Of a stretch of DNA of 9,650 bases, positions 1 through 6,421 are shown piece by piece. Source of the stretch: Bacillota bacterium. Its GTDB lineage: Bacteria; Bacillota; Clostridia; Oscillospirales; Ruminococcaceae. The position numbers and the translations under genes are program-made. The stretch's first letter is position 1. Every line of letters begins with the position of its first letter. Location: the NCBI GenBank assembly GCA_023429685.1, contig JAEZDF010000099.1, forward strand, positions 1-9,650, in the 5' to 3' direction. The notes beneath the pieces are model-generated. The model worked only from the letters and a program-made list of their open reading frames with translations. It was not told where the DNA came from and made no database searches.

Positions 1-1778
1 GGCAACGCGCGCTTACGGCAAAGACCTACCACGCACTGCGTGACGGAACGCGGCTGTTTGCGCAGGCACCCACCGGCATCGGCAAGACGATGTCCACCCT
101 GTTCCCCGCCATCAAGGCGATGGGGGAAGGGATGTGTGAAAAGCTGTTTTACTTAACAGCCAAAACCATCACCCGCGCCGTGGCAAGGGAGGCGCTCTGC
201 CGCCTGCGGGACGGTGGTCTGCGCTTAAAAAGCGTCACACTCACCGCAAAGGAGAAGATCTGCTTTTTAGACACCCCCTCCTGTACCCCCGAGGGCTGCC
301 CATACGCGAAGGGGCATTTTAACCGCGTTAACGCCGCCCTGCACGAGCTAATAAGTAACAACGACGACATCACGCGCCAAACGGTGGAGCAGTATGCAAA
401 AGCCCACACCGTCTGCCCGTTTGAGCTTTCGCTCGACGCTACGCTGTGGGCGGATGTCGTTATCTGCGACTACAACTATGCCTTTGACCCGCGGGTGTAC
501 CTCAAGCGGTTCTTTGCCCAGGAGGACGCATCCTGCGAATGTGTGTTTTTGGTGGATGAGGCGCATAATCTGGTTGACCGCGCGCGGGAGATGTTCTCCG
601 CCGAGCTTTCTCGCAGGCAGTTTAGCGGTATCAAGCGGACACTGGGTAAAAGTGCGCCTCGTCTTTGCAAACGCCTTACTGCTGTAATCAAGGCGTTTGC
701 CGCCCTAGCCGAAGAGTGCCCGGACGATTGCAACACAGCGGTGCAACAGGAGCTTTGCGAGGATCTGTATTATTCGAGCGAGCACGCGGCAAACGAGCTA
801 GAACGTTGGCTAAAAGAGCACGACAAGGGAAACGACCGCTACGACGACATCCTGCAGCTGTATTTTGACTGCCTTACGTTTGCCCGCACCGCCGAGCTAT
901 TTGATAGCCGCTATGTCACGCTCATTGACACAAACAACCACGACGTGCGGGTGAAGCTGCTGTGTGTAGACCCAAGCGCACTGCTAAACAGGGCGTTGTC
1001 GCGGGCACGCGGCGCGGTGTTATTCTCCGCAACGCTCACGCCGCTGAATTATTATAAGGAGATACTCGGCGGACGTGAGCAGGACGAAACGATCCGCCTG
1101 CCCTCCCCGTTTGACCCCGACCGGCTGCGCCTTTTGTTGTGCAGCACCGTGTCTACCGCCTATCGCGACCGCGAGGGCAGCTACGGTCAGGTTTCCGAAA
1201 TCATTGCCGCAACGGTACAGGGGCGCACCGGCAACTATATGGTGTACTTTCCGTCCTACGGGTATCTGGAACAGGTGTACGGCTTGTTTATTTCCCTTTA
1301 CCCCCACATCCCCACCCTTGTGCAGCGTCAGGGCATGACCGAACCCGAGCGTGAGGAGTTCCTTGCCCGATTCGAGGCACAGTCCGACCAAACGCTGGTG
1401 GGCTTTGCGGTGATGGGCGGCGCGTTCAGCGAGGGGGTAGACCTGCAGGGCGAGCGACTAATCGGCACCGTGATTGTCGGGGTGGGACTTGCGCAGCTAA
1501 ACCCCGAGCAGGACATTGTGCGCGACTACTTTGCCCGCGAAAACGGCATGGGCTTTGAGTACGCGTATATGTACCCCGGCATGAACAAGGTGCTGCAGGC
1601 GGCAGGCAGGGTCATTCGCGGAGAGGACGACCGCGGCGTTGTGGTGCTGATAGACCGTCGGTTTGCACGACGCGACTACCTCGCGCTGTTCCCTGCGCAC
1701 TGGCACGGCTGTTTAAACGCAAAATCCACGGGGCAGGTAGCGCAGTCGCTCAAAGAGTTTTGGCAGATGGGGCAATAA
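1..1778 (+). CDS. ATP-dependent DNA helicase, DinG/XPD (Rad3) family, Fe-S type; 5' partial
   Basis: Superfamily 2 DNA helicase of the XPD/DinG group, predicted to unwind DNA 5'-3' in repair or replication-stress responses. The frame is open to the left edge (codons from base 3), so the ATG at 90 is internal: it lies just after the Walker A motif APTGIGKT (66-89). About 591 residues are visible. Also seen are the DEAH box (VDEAHN, about 552-569), a VLFSATLTP motif (about 1017-1043), motif V GAFSEGVDLQGE (about 1420-1455) and motif VI QAAGRVIR (1596-1619). Four cysteines between Walker A and DEAH (codons at 261, 282, 297 and 414) are placed as expected for the 4Fe-4S ligands of this family. 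Clostridial homologues, as I recall them, are about 780 residues with an N-terminal nuclease-like domain; that part is outside the window. The gene ends opposite convergent minus-strand genes. The family call is firm; the exact paralogue and role are not. Confidence 0.93.
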   Translation, partial: QRALTAKTYHALRDGTRLFAQAPTGIGKTMSTLFPAIKAMGEGMCEKLFYLTAKTITRAVAREALCRLRDGGLRLKSVTLTAKEKICFLDTPSCTPEGCPYAKGHFNRVNAALHELISNNDDITRQTVEQYAKAHTVCPFELSLDATLWADVVICDYNYAFDPRVYLKRFFAQEDASCECVFLVDEAHNLVDRAREMFSAELSRRQFSGIKRTLGKSAPRLCKRLTAVIKAFAALAEECPDDCNTAVQQELCEDLYYSSEHAANELERWLKEHDKGNDRYDDILQLYFDCLTFARTAELFDSRYVTLIDTNNHDVRVKLLCVDPSALLNRALSRARGAVLFSATLTPLNYYKEILGGREQDETIRLPSPFDPDRLRLLLCSTVSTAYRDREGSYGQVSEIIAATVQGRTGNYMVYFPSYGYLEQVYGLFISLYPHIPTLVQRQGMTEPEREEFLARFEAQSDQTLVGFAVMGGAFSEGVDLQGERLIGTVIVGVGLAQLNPEQDIVRDYFARENGMGFEYAYMYPGMNKVLQAAGRVIRGEDDRGVVVLIDRRFARRDYLALFPAHWHGCLNAKSTGQVAQSLKEFWQMGQ

Positions 1779-1836
1779 ACTGTAGCCACCTTCCTTATCG
1801 CTCTCTTTGGGCTTATTGGCTTTATCACAAAACACG

Positions 1837-1870
1837 AATCGGAGCACCCGCAGATGCAGGTGCTCCGATT
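1837..1870. terminator. Hairpin between convergent genes, likely bidirectional terminator
   Basis: A perfect 12-bp inverted repeat, AATCGGAGCACC (1837-1848) and GGTGCTCCGATT (1859-1870), with a 10-nt loop. It lies 58 nt after the helicase stop (+) and 64 nt after the microprotein stop (-). Read on the minus strand it is followed by a modest T-rich tail (CGTGTTTTGTG). On the plus strand the tail (ATATTGG) is poor. The position between converging genes supports termination from both sides, with the minus-strand direction better supported. Confidence 0.7.
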
Positions 1871-1934
1871 ATATTGGTTCATAAGGCGCGTCGTATTTCT
1901 ATCATGCCTATGCTACACGAACGTGAATGCAGGA

Positions 1935-2024
1935 TTAGCAGATCGGTCCGCGGCAGCATCGCCAGGAATTGCCGGTCCATGCCCAGCCACAACGCCAGCG
2001 GCGGCAGCATCTGTTACACCACAT
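1935..2024 (-). CDS. Cys/Trp/Arg-rich microprotein, 29 aa, unknown function
   Basis: I do not recognise this family. The 29-codon frame (ATG at 2024, TAA at 1937-1935) follows a strong ribosome binding site, AAAGGAGG, with 8 nt between AGGAGG and the ATG. The peptide starts MWCNRCCRRW and ends WRCCRGPIC. It has seven Cys (3, 6, 7, 12, 23, 24, 29), five Trp (2, 10, 14, 16, 21), six Arg and no acidic residue. The cysteines follow C-x2-CC-x4-C-x10-CC-x4-C, so a CC-x4-C unit occurs twice at a 17-residue spacing. An 11-bp direct repeat (1950-1960 and 2001-2011) encodes the two RCCR blocks. There is no signal peptide or membrane segment. It lies 97 nt after the nitroreductase stop on the same strand and before the 1837-1870 hairpin. 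No strong promoter is visible in between; a TATGAT at 2086-2081 has no good -35. It could be a metal-binding or disulfide-rich peptide, a cationic antimicrobial or toxin, or a modified-peptide precursor; these are guesses. A chance frame remains possible. Confidence 0.6.
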   Translation of the reverse strand: MWCNRCCRRWRCGWAWTGNSWRCCRGPIC

Positions 2025-2032
2025 ATGGTACA

Positions 2033-2038
2033 CCTCCT
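2033..2038 (-). promoter_or_regulatory. Strong Shine-Dalgarno site of the microprotein
   Basis: AGGAGG on the minus strand, within AAAGGAGGTG, ends 8 nt before the ATG at 2024. It is one of the best ribosome binding sites in the window and the main reason to treat the 29-codon frame as translated. Confidence 0.7.
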
Positions 2039-2121
2039 TTCCATGAGCTATGTACCCTGTGTGCAAAGCCGCTGCCATACATCATATTCAAACAGAACCC
2101 TTGCAGTTCCTCTGGGTTATG

Positions 2122-2748
2122 TTACCACCTGTTTACATGAATCTTTTGCTGGGCGTTATATTCAAATTGCTTATACTCCGCCGCATCGGGCGCTGGGTAG
2201 CCGAGCGCTAAAAAGCAGGGCATCATGTAGTCATTCGGTATGCCCAGAATCTCGCGGAGTAGCTTCTGCTCCTTATCAAACGGGATTCTCGTTACGCCGT
2301 GTATCCCCTCCGACGCCGCCGCAATCAGGATGTTCTCGATGCAGCACCATACCGACGCAAAGCTGTTCAGGTCGCTCAGCGAACCGGGCTGTAACAGCGG
2401 GGTCACCTGCCGAAACAAGGGCAAAATCAGGCGCGGAGCACCAAGCAGCATTGCATACTGCTTGGGTATTGCGTCAAGGTACATCGCGCGTTGGGTTTCG
2501 TCATGAAGCCCCCAGCTTTCGAGAATACCCTCCACCTGCTTTGTGGAAAAGGTCTTTGGAATCGGCTTTATCACCTGCAGGCGCACGGTCGGGTCGTCTA
2601 GGACAATAAACTCCCAGCTGCGCATGTGGTCGTTGCTCGGCGCACGAAGCCCCGCCGACAGGATGCGTTCTAGTACCTCGCTCTCAATCCGTCTTTGGTC
2701 AAACTCGCGCACGGTTCTTCGACTTTGTATCGCCTCGTATACGTCCAT
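2122..2748 (-). CDS. Nitroreductase family protein (FMN-dependent oxidoreductase)
   Basis: A 208-residue member of the nitroreductase fold family: homodimeric cytoplasmic flavoproteins that use NAD(P)H to reduce nitroaromatics, quinones or other acceptors. Visible features are the N-terminal FMN-contact segment SRRTVREF (residues 9-16), the RAPSNDHMRSWEFIVL block (35-50) typical of the first half of the fold, the conserved helix region CCIENILIAAASEGI (135-149), and the C-terminal FLALGYP strand (179-185). Length is normal and there is no export signal. The ATG at 2748 is preceded by GGGGAGG with 8 nt spacing. It has its own promoter (2794-2822) overlapped by a palindromic operator (2775-2796), so it is probably repressed until induced. 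The natural substrate cannot be read from the sequence. The microprotein gene follows on the same strand and could share its transcript. Confidence 0.93.
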   Translation of the reverse strand: MDVYEAIQSRRTVREFDQRRIESEVLERILSAGLRAPSNDHMRSWEFIVLDDPTVRLQVIKPIPKTFSTKQVEGILESWGLHDETQRAMYLDAIPKQYAMLLGAPRLILPLFRQVTPLLQPGSLSDLNSFASVWCCIENILIAAASEGIHGVTRIPFDKEQKLLREILGIPNDYMMPCFLALGYPAPDAAEYKQFEYNAQQKIHVNRW

Positions 2749-2774
2749 ATTGTAATCCTCCCCGGTTGTAGCAT

Positions 2775-2796
2775 AATAAGAACATCTGTTCTTATT
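2775..2796. promoter_or_regulatory. Palindromic operator with LexA-box-like core
   Basis: A perfect inverted repeat with 10-bp arms, AATAAGAACA and TGTTCTTATT, and a 2-bp centre. Read on the minus strand the core is GAAC-AGAT-GTTC, which fits the Gram-positive LexA/DinR core GAAC-RNRY-GTTC, although the flanking bases are A/T rather than the usual C/G. It overlaps three bases of the -10 element (2794-2799) and covers the expected transcription start, so a bound repressor would block the nitroreductase promoter. The operator is strongly supported. LexA as its ligand is an inference; a MarR-, HxlR- or TetR-type redox repressor is an alternative. Confidence 0.75.
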
Positions 2797-2822
2797 TTAC
2801 ATCGCACAGAAAATATTGTCAA
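2794..2822 (-). promoter_or_regulatory. Sigma-A-type promoter of the nitroreductase gene
   Basis: On the minus strand, -35 TTGACA (2822-2817, exact consensus) and -10 TAAAAT (2799-2794, five of six consensus bases) are separated by 17 nt. The start codon is about 45 nt downstream of the -10. The -35 begins four bases beyond the terminator stem of the alpha-galactosidase gene, giving a very compact junction. Confidence 0.85.
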
Positions 2823-2826
2823 TCAC

Positions 2827-2868
2827 AAAAGATCAGGGGAAGCGTTCTTTGCCTTCCCCTGATCTTTT
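2827..2868 (-). terminator. Rho-independent terminator after the alpha-galactosidase gene
   Basis: A perfect 16-bp stem: on the minus strand AAAAGATCAGGGGAAG, a 10-nt loop, then CTTCCCCTGATCTTTT. The base of the stem meets the TAA stop codon of the GH36 gene. The terminal TTTT doubles as the short U-tract. The symmetrical A/T ends would allow it to work in both directions, but only minus-strand genes flank it. It ends the acyltransferase/alpha-galactosidase transcription unit and insulates the nitroreductase promoter. Confidence 0.88.
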
Positions 2869-5201
2869 TATTCGATATCAATATTGTAAATGCGAGAGTA
2901 GTAGTCGCCAAACAGGCGAATCTCCTCGTTATAGCCGGTGCCCGAAAACTGTGCCTTGAGCTTGATGCCGTAGTGGTTGAGCAGGTCGCCGCCCGCACGG
3001 TAGAACTCGTCGCACATTGCAAACATGTAATGGGACGAAAGCACCGTGTGAATGACCCCGTCACCCCGTATCTCTACCGGCAGCACGTTATTAATCAGCT
3101 CGCCCAGCGCCTTGACGTTGATGTACTGCCTACGTCCCGTTACGGTGTAGTTTTTTCCCCCGTCAAGACCGGTCAGTTTTAGCACCTCACTGCCGCGCCC
3201 CGTCTTGCAGGTAATCTGAAACAACCCCGCCACCGCGCGACGTTGGTCGGGCGACACACACAGCCACACCGTTTTATCGCGGTCACAGTGGGCATGCAGC
3301 CGATAAAACCGCCCGAACTGGAACAGCCTGCGGTGCGCCTTGTAATACGCCACCTGCTCCTTGATGGCGTTTTTATCAAACTGGCTGAGCTTTGCAAGGT
3401 CCAGCTCGTAGCCGAAGCACCCGAACGCCGCCACGTTAAAGCGGGTCTCTATCGGTGTTCCGCGCAGCGACGAGCTGTGCGGGCTTTGCGAGACATGCGC
3501 ACCCATCGTAGATAGCGGGTAGCCGTAGCTGGTACCCTGCTGGATGGAAAGCCGGCAGATGGGGTCGGTGTTGTCGCTGGTCCAGGTCTGCGGCATGTAG
3601 CACAGCATGCCAAGGTCAAAGCGGCTACCGCCCGACGAGCACGATTCAAACAGCATCTTTGGGAAACGCTTGGTCAGCTCCCCGAGCACGGAGTATAGCC
3701 CCAGCACGTAACGGTGAAAGAACTCGCCCTGCTGCTCGGGTGCAAGCGCGGGGGAGTACATATCCGAAAAGTTGCGGTTCATATCCCACTTGATGTATTC
3801 GATGTTTGCACTAGAGAATACGCGTGAGAGCACCTCTACAAGATACTCGCACACCTCTTTGCGCGTTAGATCAAGCAAGAACTGGTTTCTGCCCCTGCTC
3901 GGCTCACGCCCGGGCGCTTTGACCGCCCAGTCGGGGTGGTCGCGGTACAGGTCACTGTCCTCGTTGACCATCTCGGGCTCTACCCACAGACCAAACTTCA
4001 TACCGAGCTTATTGATCTTTTCGGCAAAGCCGGACAACCCTGTTGGTAGCTTCTTTTCGTTTACGACCCAGTCTCCCAGCGAGGAGGTGTCGTCGTCGCG
4101 CTTACCAAACCAACCGTCGTCGAGCACAAACAGCTCCATACCCATCTGCGCCGCCTCTTTGGCAATGGAAAGCAGCTTGTTTTGGGTAAAGTGGAAGGTG
4201 GTCGCCTCCCAGTTGTTGATGACGATGGGTCGCTCCTTATACTGCCACTCACCTCGCACGATATGGTCGTTTACAAAGCGGTGCATGTTGTGAGACAGCC
4301 CGTTTAACCCCTGCTCGGAATAAGTAAGCACTGCCTCGGGGCTGTAAATGCTTTCCCCCTGCCCGAGCACCCATGCAAAGCCGGAGGGGTTTATGCCGGT
4401 AAGCAGGCGGGTTTTGCCCGTATAGGTTACCTCGCAGATCTCACTGTGGTTGCCGCTGTACACAAGGTTCGAGGCGTAGCATCGCCCCGTATCCTCGGTG
4501 CAGTCGTGGGCGGTCAGCATCACAAACGGGTTGTGGCGGGAGGAGCTGATGCCCATCTTGGAGTCGCACACAAACGTGCCCTGACACAGCTTGCGGGTAT
4601 TCATCGCCCTTTCGTTGTTCCATGCGCCGTCGAAGGTTACAAACGAATAGTTGCTGTCAAACAGGTCTAGCTGCGCGCTCATGATGCGGTGCACGGTCAG
4701 CGCGTCTGACCCGTTGTTGGTCAGCTTAACGTAGCGGGTAATCACATCCTGCTCGGGGTATACGACGTAGTAAAGGATAAGCTCTGCACCCAGCGCCTCG
4801 TCAAACAGCACGACCTCGGTGGTCTCGCAGCAGGCTTCATCCCCCGTAGCCGAGGGCAGCCCGGATATGATGCCGCGCCCTTTGGTGGTTCTGTGTGTGC
4901 GGTACCGAAAATCGGTTACCATACAGCCGTTTTGCGCCGTAAGCTCGATTGCGGGCTCGCGAAAATCGCCCTTACCAAGACCGGAATACTCTAGGCACTG
5001 GTCGTCAAGCCCGATGTTCGGGTGCTCCTTTTGGTACGCCACCATCGTGCCGTACTGGGTGACATTGGGCTGGGTGATGCAGGAGTAATCTGCAAGCGGG
5101 CGAATCCGCGCGCCGTAGTACAGGTTTTGCAGATGCCCCGTAGGCAGCACCGACATAATGTAGCTTGTGCCGTTTGTGCTTAGGTGAATGACATCGTGCA
5201 T
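2868..5201 (-). CDS. Alpha-galactosidase, glycoside hydrolase family 36
   Basis: A retaining GH36 alpha-galactosidase that releases terminal alpha-linked galactose from substrates such as melibiose, raffinose and stachyose. The 777-residue product is slightly longer than the usual 720-750. The catalytic nucleophile is Asp473 in IKWDMNR, and the acid/base is Asp543 in WTSDNTD. Their 70-residue separation matches characterised GH36 enzymes. Other family blocks are PIVINNWEAT (about 325-334), LDDGWFGKRDD (360-370), GLWVEPEMV (404-412) and ESCSSGGSRFD (519-529). There is no signal peptide, so the enzyme is cytoplasmic. I chose ATG at 5201 because AAAGGGG lies at proper spacing before it; an in-frame GTG at 5210 abuts that site and is unlikely to be used. 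The gene starts 35 nt after the DHHW gene with no visible promoter between them, so it is probably the last gene of that operon. No sugar transporter or regulator is in the window. Confidence 0.96.
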   Translation of the reverse strand: MHDVIHLSTNGTSYIMSVLPTGHLQNLYYGARIRPLADYSCITQPNVTQYGTMVAYQKEHPNIGLDDQCLEYSGLGKGDFREPAIELTAQNGCMVTDFRYRTHRTTKGRGIISGLPSATGDEACCETTEVVLFDEALGAELILYYVVYPEQDVITRYVKLTNNGSDALTVHRIMSAQLDLFDSNYSFVTFDGAWNNERAMNTRKLCQGTFVCDSKMGISSSRHNPFVMLTAHDCTEDTGRCYASNLVYSGNHSEICEVTYTGKTRLLTGINPSGFAWVLGQGESIYSPEAVLTYSEQGLNGLSHNMHRFVNDHIVRGEWQYKERPIVINNWEATTFHFTQNKLLSIAKEAAQMGMELFVLDDGWFGKRDDDTSSLGDWVVNEKKLPTGLSGFAEKINKLGMKFGLWVEPEMVNEDSDLYRDHPDWAVKAPGREPSRGRNQFLLDLTRKEVCEYLVEVLSRVFSSANIEYIKWDMNRNFSDMYSPALAPEQQGEFFHRYVLGLYSVLGELTKRFPKMLFESCSSGGSRFDLGMLCYMPQTWTSDNTDPICRLSIQQGTSYGYPLSTMGAHVSQSPHSSSLRGTPIETRFNVAAFGCFGYELDLAKLSQFDKNAIKEQVAYYKAHRRLFQFGRFYRLHAHCDRDKTVWLCVSPDQRRAVAGLFQITCKTGRGSEVLKLTGLDGGKNYTVTGRRQYINVKALGELINNVLPVEIRGDGVIHTVLSSHYMFAMCDEFYRAGGDLLNHYGIKLKAQFSGTGYNEEIRLFGDYYSRIYNIDIE

Positions 5202-5236
5202 CAGAAACACCCCTTTCGATGAAGGTATGCGTCGCC

Positions 5237-6385
5237 TTAGTCGGTTTTCTGTTGCGAGGATATCGCGAGCTTTGCAACATCGGTGGAGTGCGCAAAGGTA
5301 TCCACATTATAAAGCAGCAGCACCTGGTCGTATTGCTCAACATCAATTAACGTGTCGTAGGTTTGGTTGATGTAGCGCAGGTCAACGAGCGTAATGGTTG
5401 TATAATAGTCGGCAAACATCGGCGCAATGGTATGGGCATAGGAGTCCTTGAAGATGAGCAGCCGTTTGCCCGATGTTGTGCTCGTTTGAATCGTGACGAT
5501 AGGCTGGTTTTGCCCAAGGAACATGGAATATTGATCCTTCTTCTCTAAAAACTCGTTAAAGTACATGGAAGGATAGGTTGTAGTGTTTGCACCGTCAAAC
5601 ACCTCCACGGTAGCCTGCACCGACGAGCCGCGCTTTTCGTACCGGCTTACGATGTCGGGAGAGATGCTGCGAAAACCTGCCTTGGAATAGAGGGTACCAA
5701 AGAAGTTATGCGAAACGTTCTGCACGTTGTAGTTGCTTTTTTGCACGGTCAATATGCCCATGCGCTCGGCCGCCTCGGTAAACGCGCAGAACGCACCGTG
5801 AGACGTCCAGTGGTGGTCGGTTCTGTAATAAATATACTCATCCTTGTTCTCAAACAGCACCTTGTAGATATCAATTTCGTTGGCTATGCCGCGAAGCTGT
5901 TTTGCCACCTCCTTGATGTAGGAGCGCTGATCCCAGCTCTTTACCCCCGTGGGCAGTTTATCGCGGTGTATCTCGGCCGCGGTGGGTACTAGCATTAGGT
6001 AGGTCGGCTTTTTGTTTGCGTCCACAAACTGCGTGATTGCCTCAATGTTCTTTGCTGTTTTGCCTTGGTCGGGCTCATCGATGTGCTGAATCAGCCGGTC
6101 GCCGCAGATATAGATACCGTTGTTTTCACGTTTGCCCGAGGCAAATTCAATATACCCCTTGGCACTGACCCATATGTCTCTGCCAATAAAATGGTCGGCA
6201 AACCACGTCTCCAGCCCGTCCATAAAGCTGCGGGACGTGATGCTTTTTACGCTAAGGCGCGGAAACGACGCCAGTGTGCGGTTTTCCATCTCGGAAAAAC
6301 CCATCTTGGGCATCACGAACGTCGCGATGGGAAGCCCAAGCAAAAACAGCGATAGTAGTATTGTAGATGTAATTTTAGCTTTCAT
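5237..6385 (-). CDS. DHHW family protein, AlgJ/AlgX-like partner of the MBOAT acyltransferase
   Basis: A 382-residue membrane-anchored protein of the DHHW family. The N-terminus (KAKITSTILLSLFLLGLPIA) is a hydrophobic anchor or uncleaved signal, placing the rest outside the membrane. The family start block EMENRTLASFP is at 32-42, and WFADHFIGRD at 61-70. The name-giving motif is TDHHW (Asp190-His191-His192-Trp193), and KDSYAH (313-318) supplies a candidate Ser315. By analogy with AlgX/AlgJ, Asp190, His192 and Ser315 would form an SGNH-like catalytic triad that passes acetyl groups to an exported polysaccharide. The ATG at 6385 follows GAGGGGAG at 9 nt. The gene starts 36 nt after the MBOAT gene, the standard pairing for these two families, and precedes the alpha-galactosidase gene by 35 nt. 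The polysaccharide acceptor is unknown. Confidence 0.9.
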   Translation of the reverse strand: MKAKITSTILLSLFLLGLPIATFVMPKMGFSEMENRTLASFPRLSVKSITSRSFMDGLETWFADHFIGRDIWVSAKGYIEFASGKRENNGIYICGDRLIQHIDEPDQGKTAKNIEAITQFVDANKKPTYLMLVPTAAEIHRDKLPTGVKSWDQRSYIKEVAKQLRGIANEIDIYKVLFENKDEYIYYRTDHHWTSHGAFCAFTEAAERMGILTVQKSNYNVQNVSHNFFGTLYSKAGFRSISPDIVSRYEKRGSSVQATVEVFDGANTTTYPSMYFNEFLEKKDQYSMFLGQNQPIVTIQTSTTSGKRLLIFKDSYAHTIAPMFADYYTTITLVDLRYINQTYDTLIDVEQYDQVLLLYNVDTFAHSTDVAKLAISSQQKTD

Positions 6386-6421
6386 TGCAAAAGTCTCCCC
6401 TCGTATGCCGCAGACAAACGG

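Noticed and set aside
1676..1882. Minus-strand frame beginning with a Cys-rich stretch (CICGCSDSC) through the hairpin at 1837-1870
   Set aside because: There is no Shine-Dalgarno before its ATG, its Cys-rich part is produced by the inverted repeat itself, and it continues antisense into the helicase gene.
1837..2024. Microprotein read as a leader peptide of a Cys/Trp/Arg attenuator, with the hairpin as its terminator
   Set aside because: No same-strand gene follows the hairpin; the next gene is the convergent helicase. There is nothing for an attenuator to control.
1854..2609. Long plus-strand open frame (about 251 codons) across the gap and the nitroreductase gene
   Set aside because: It runs antisense to a clear nitroreductase gene, shows low-complexity Arg/Ser/Pro-rich content typical of a shadow frame, resembles no known family and has no convincing ribosome binding site.
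5199..5210. GTG at 5210 as the start of the alpha-galactosidase
   Set aside because: It directly abuts the AAAGGG ribosome binding site with no spacing, while ATG at 5201 is correctly spaced.
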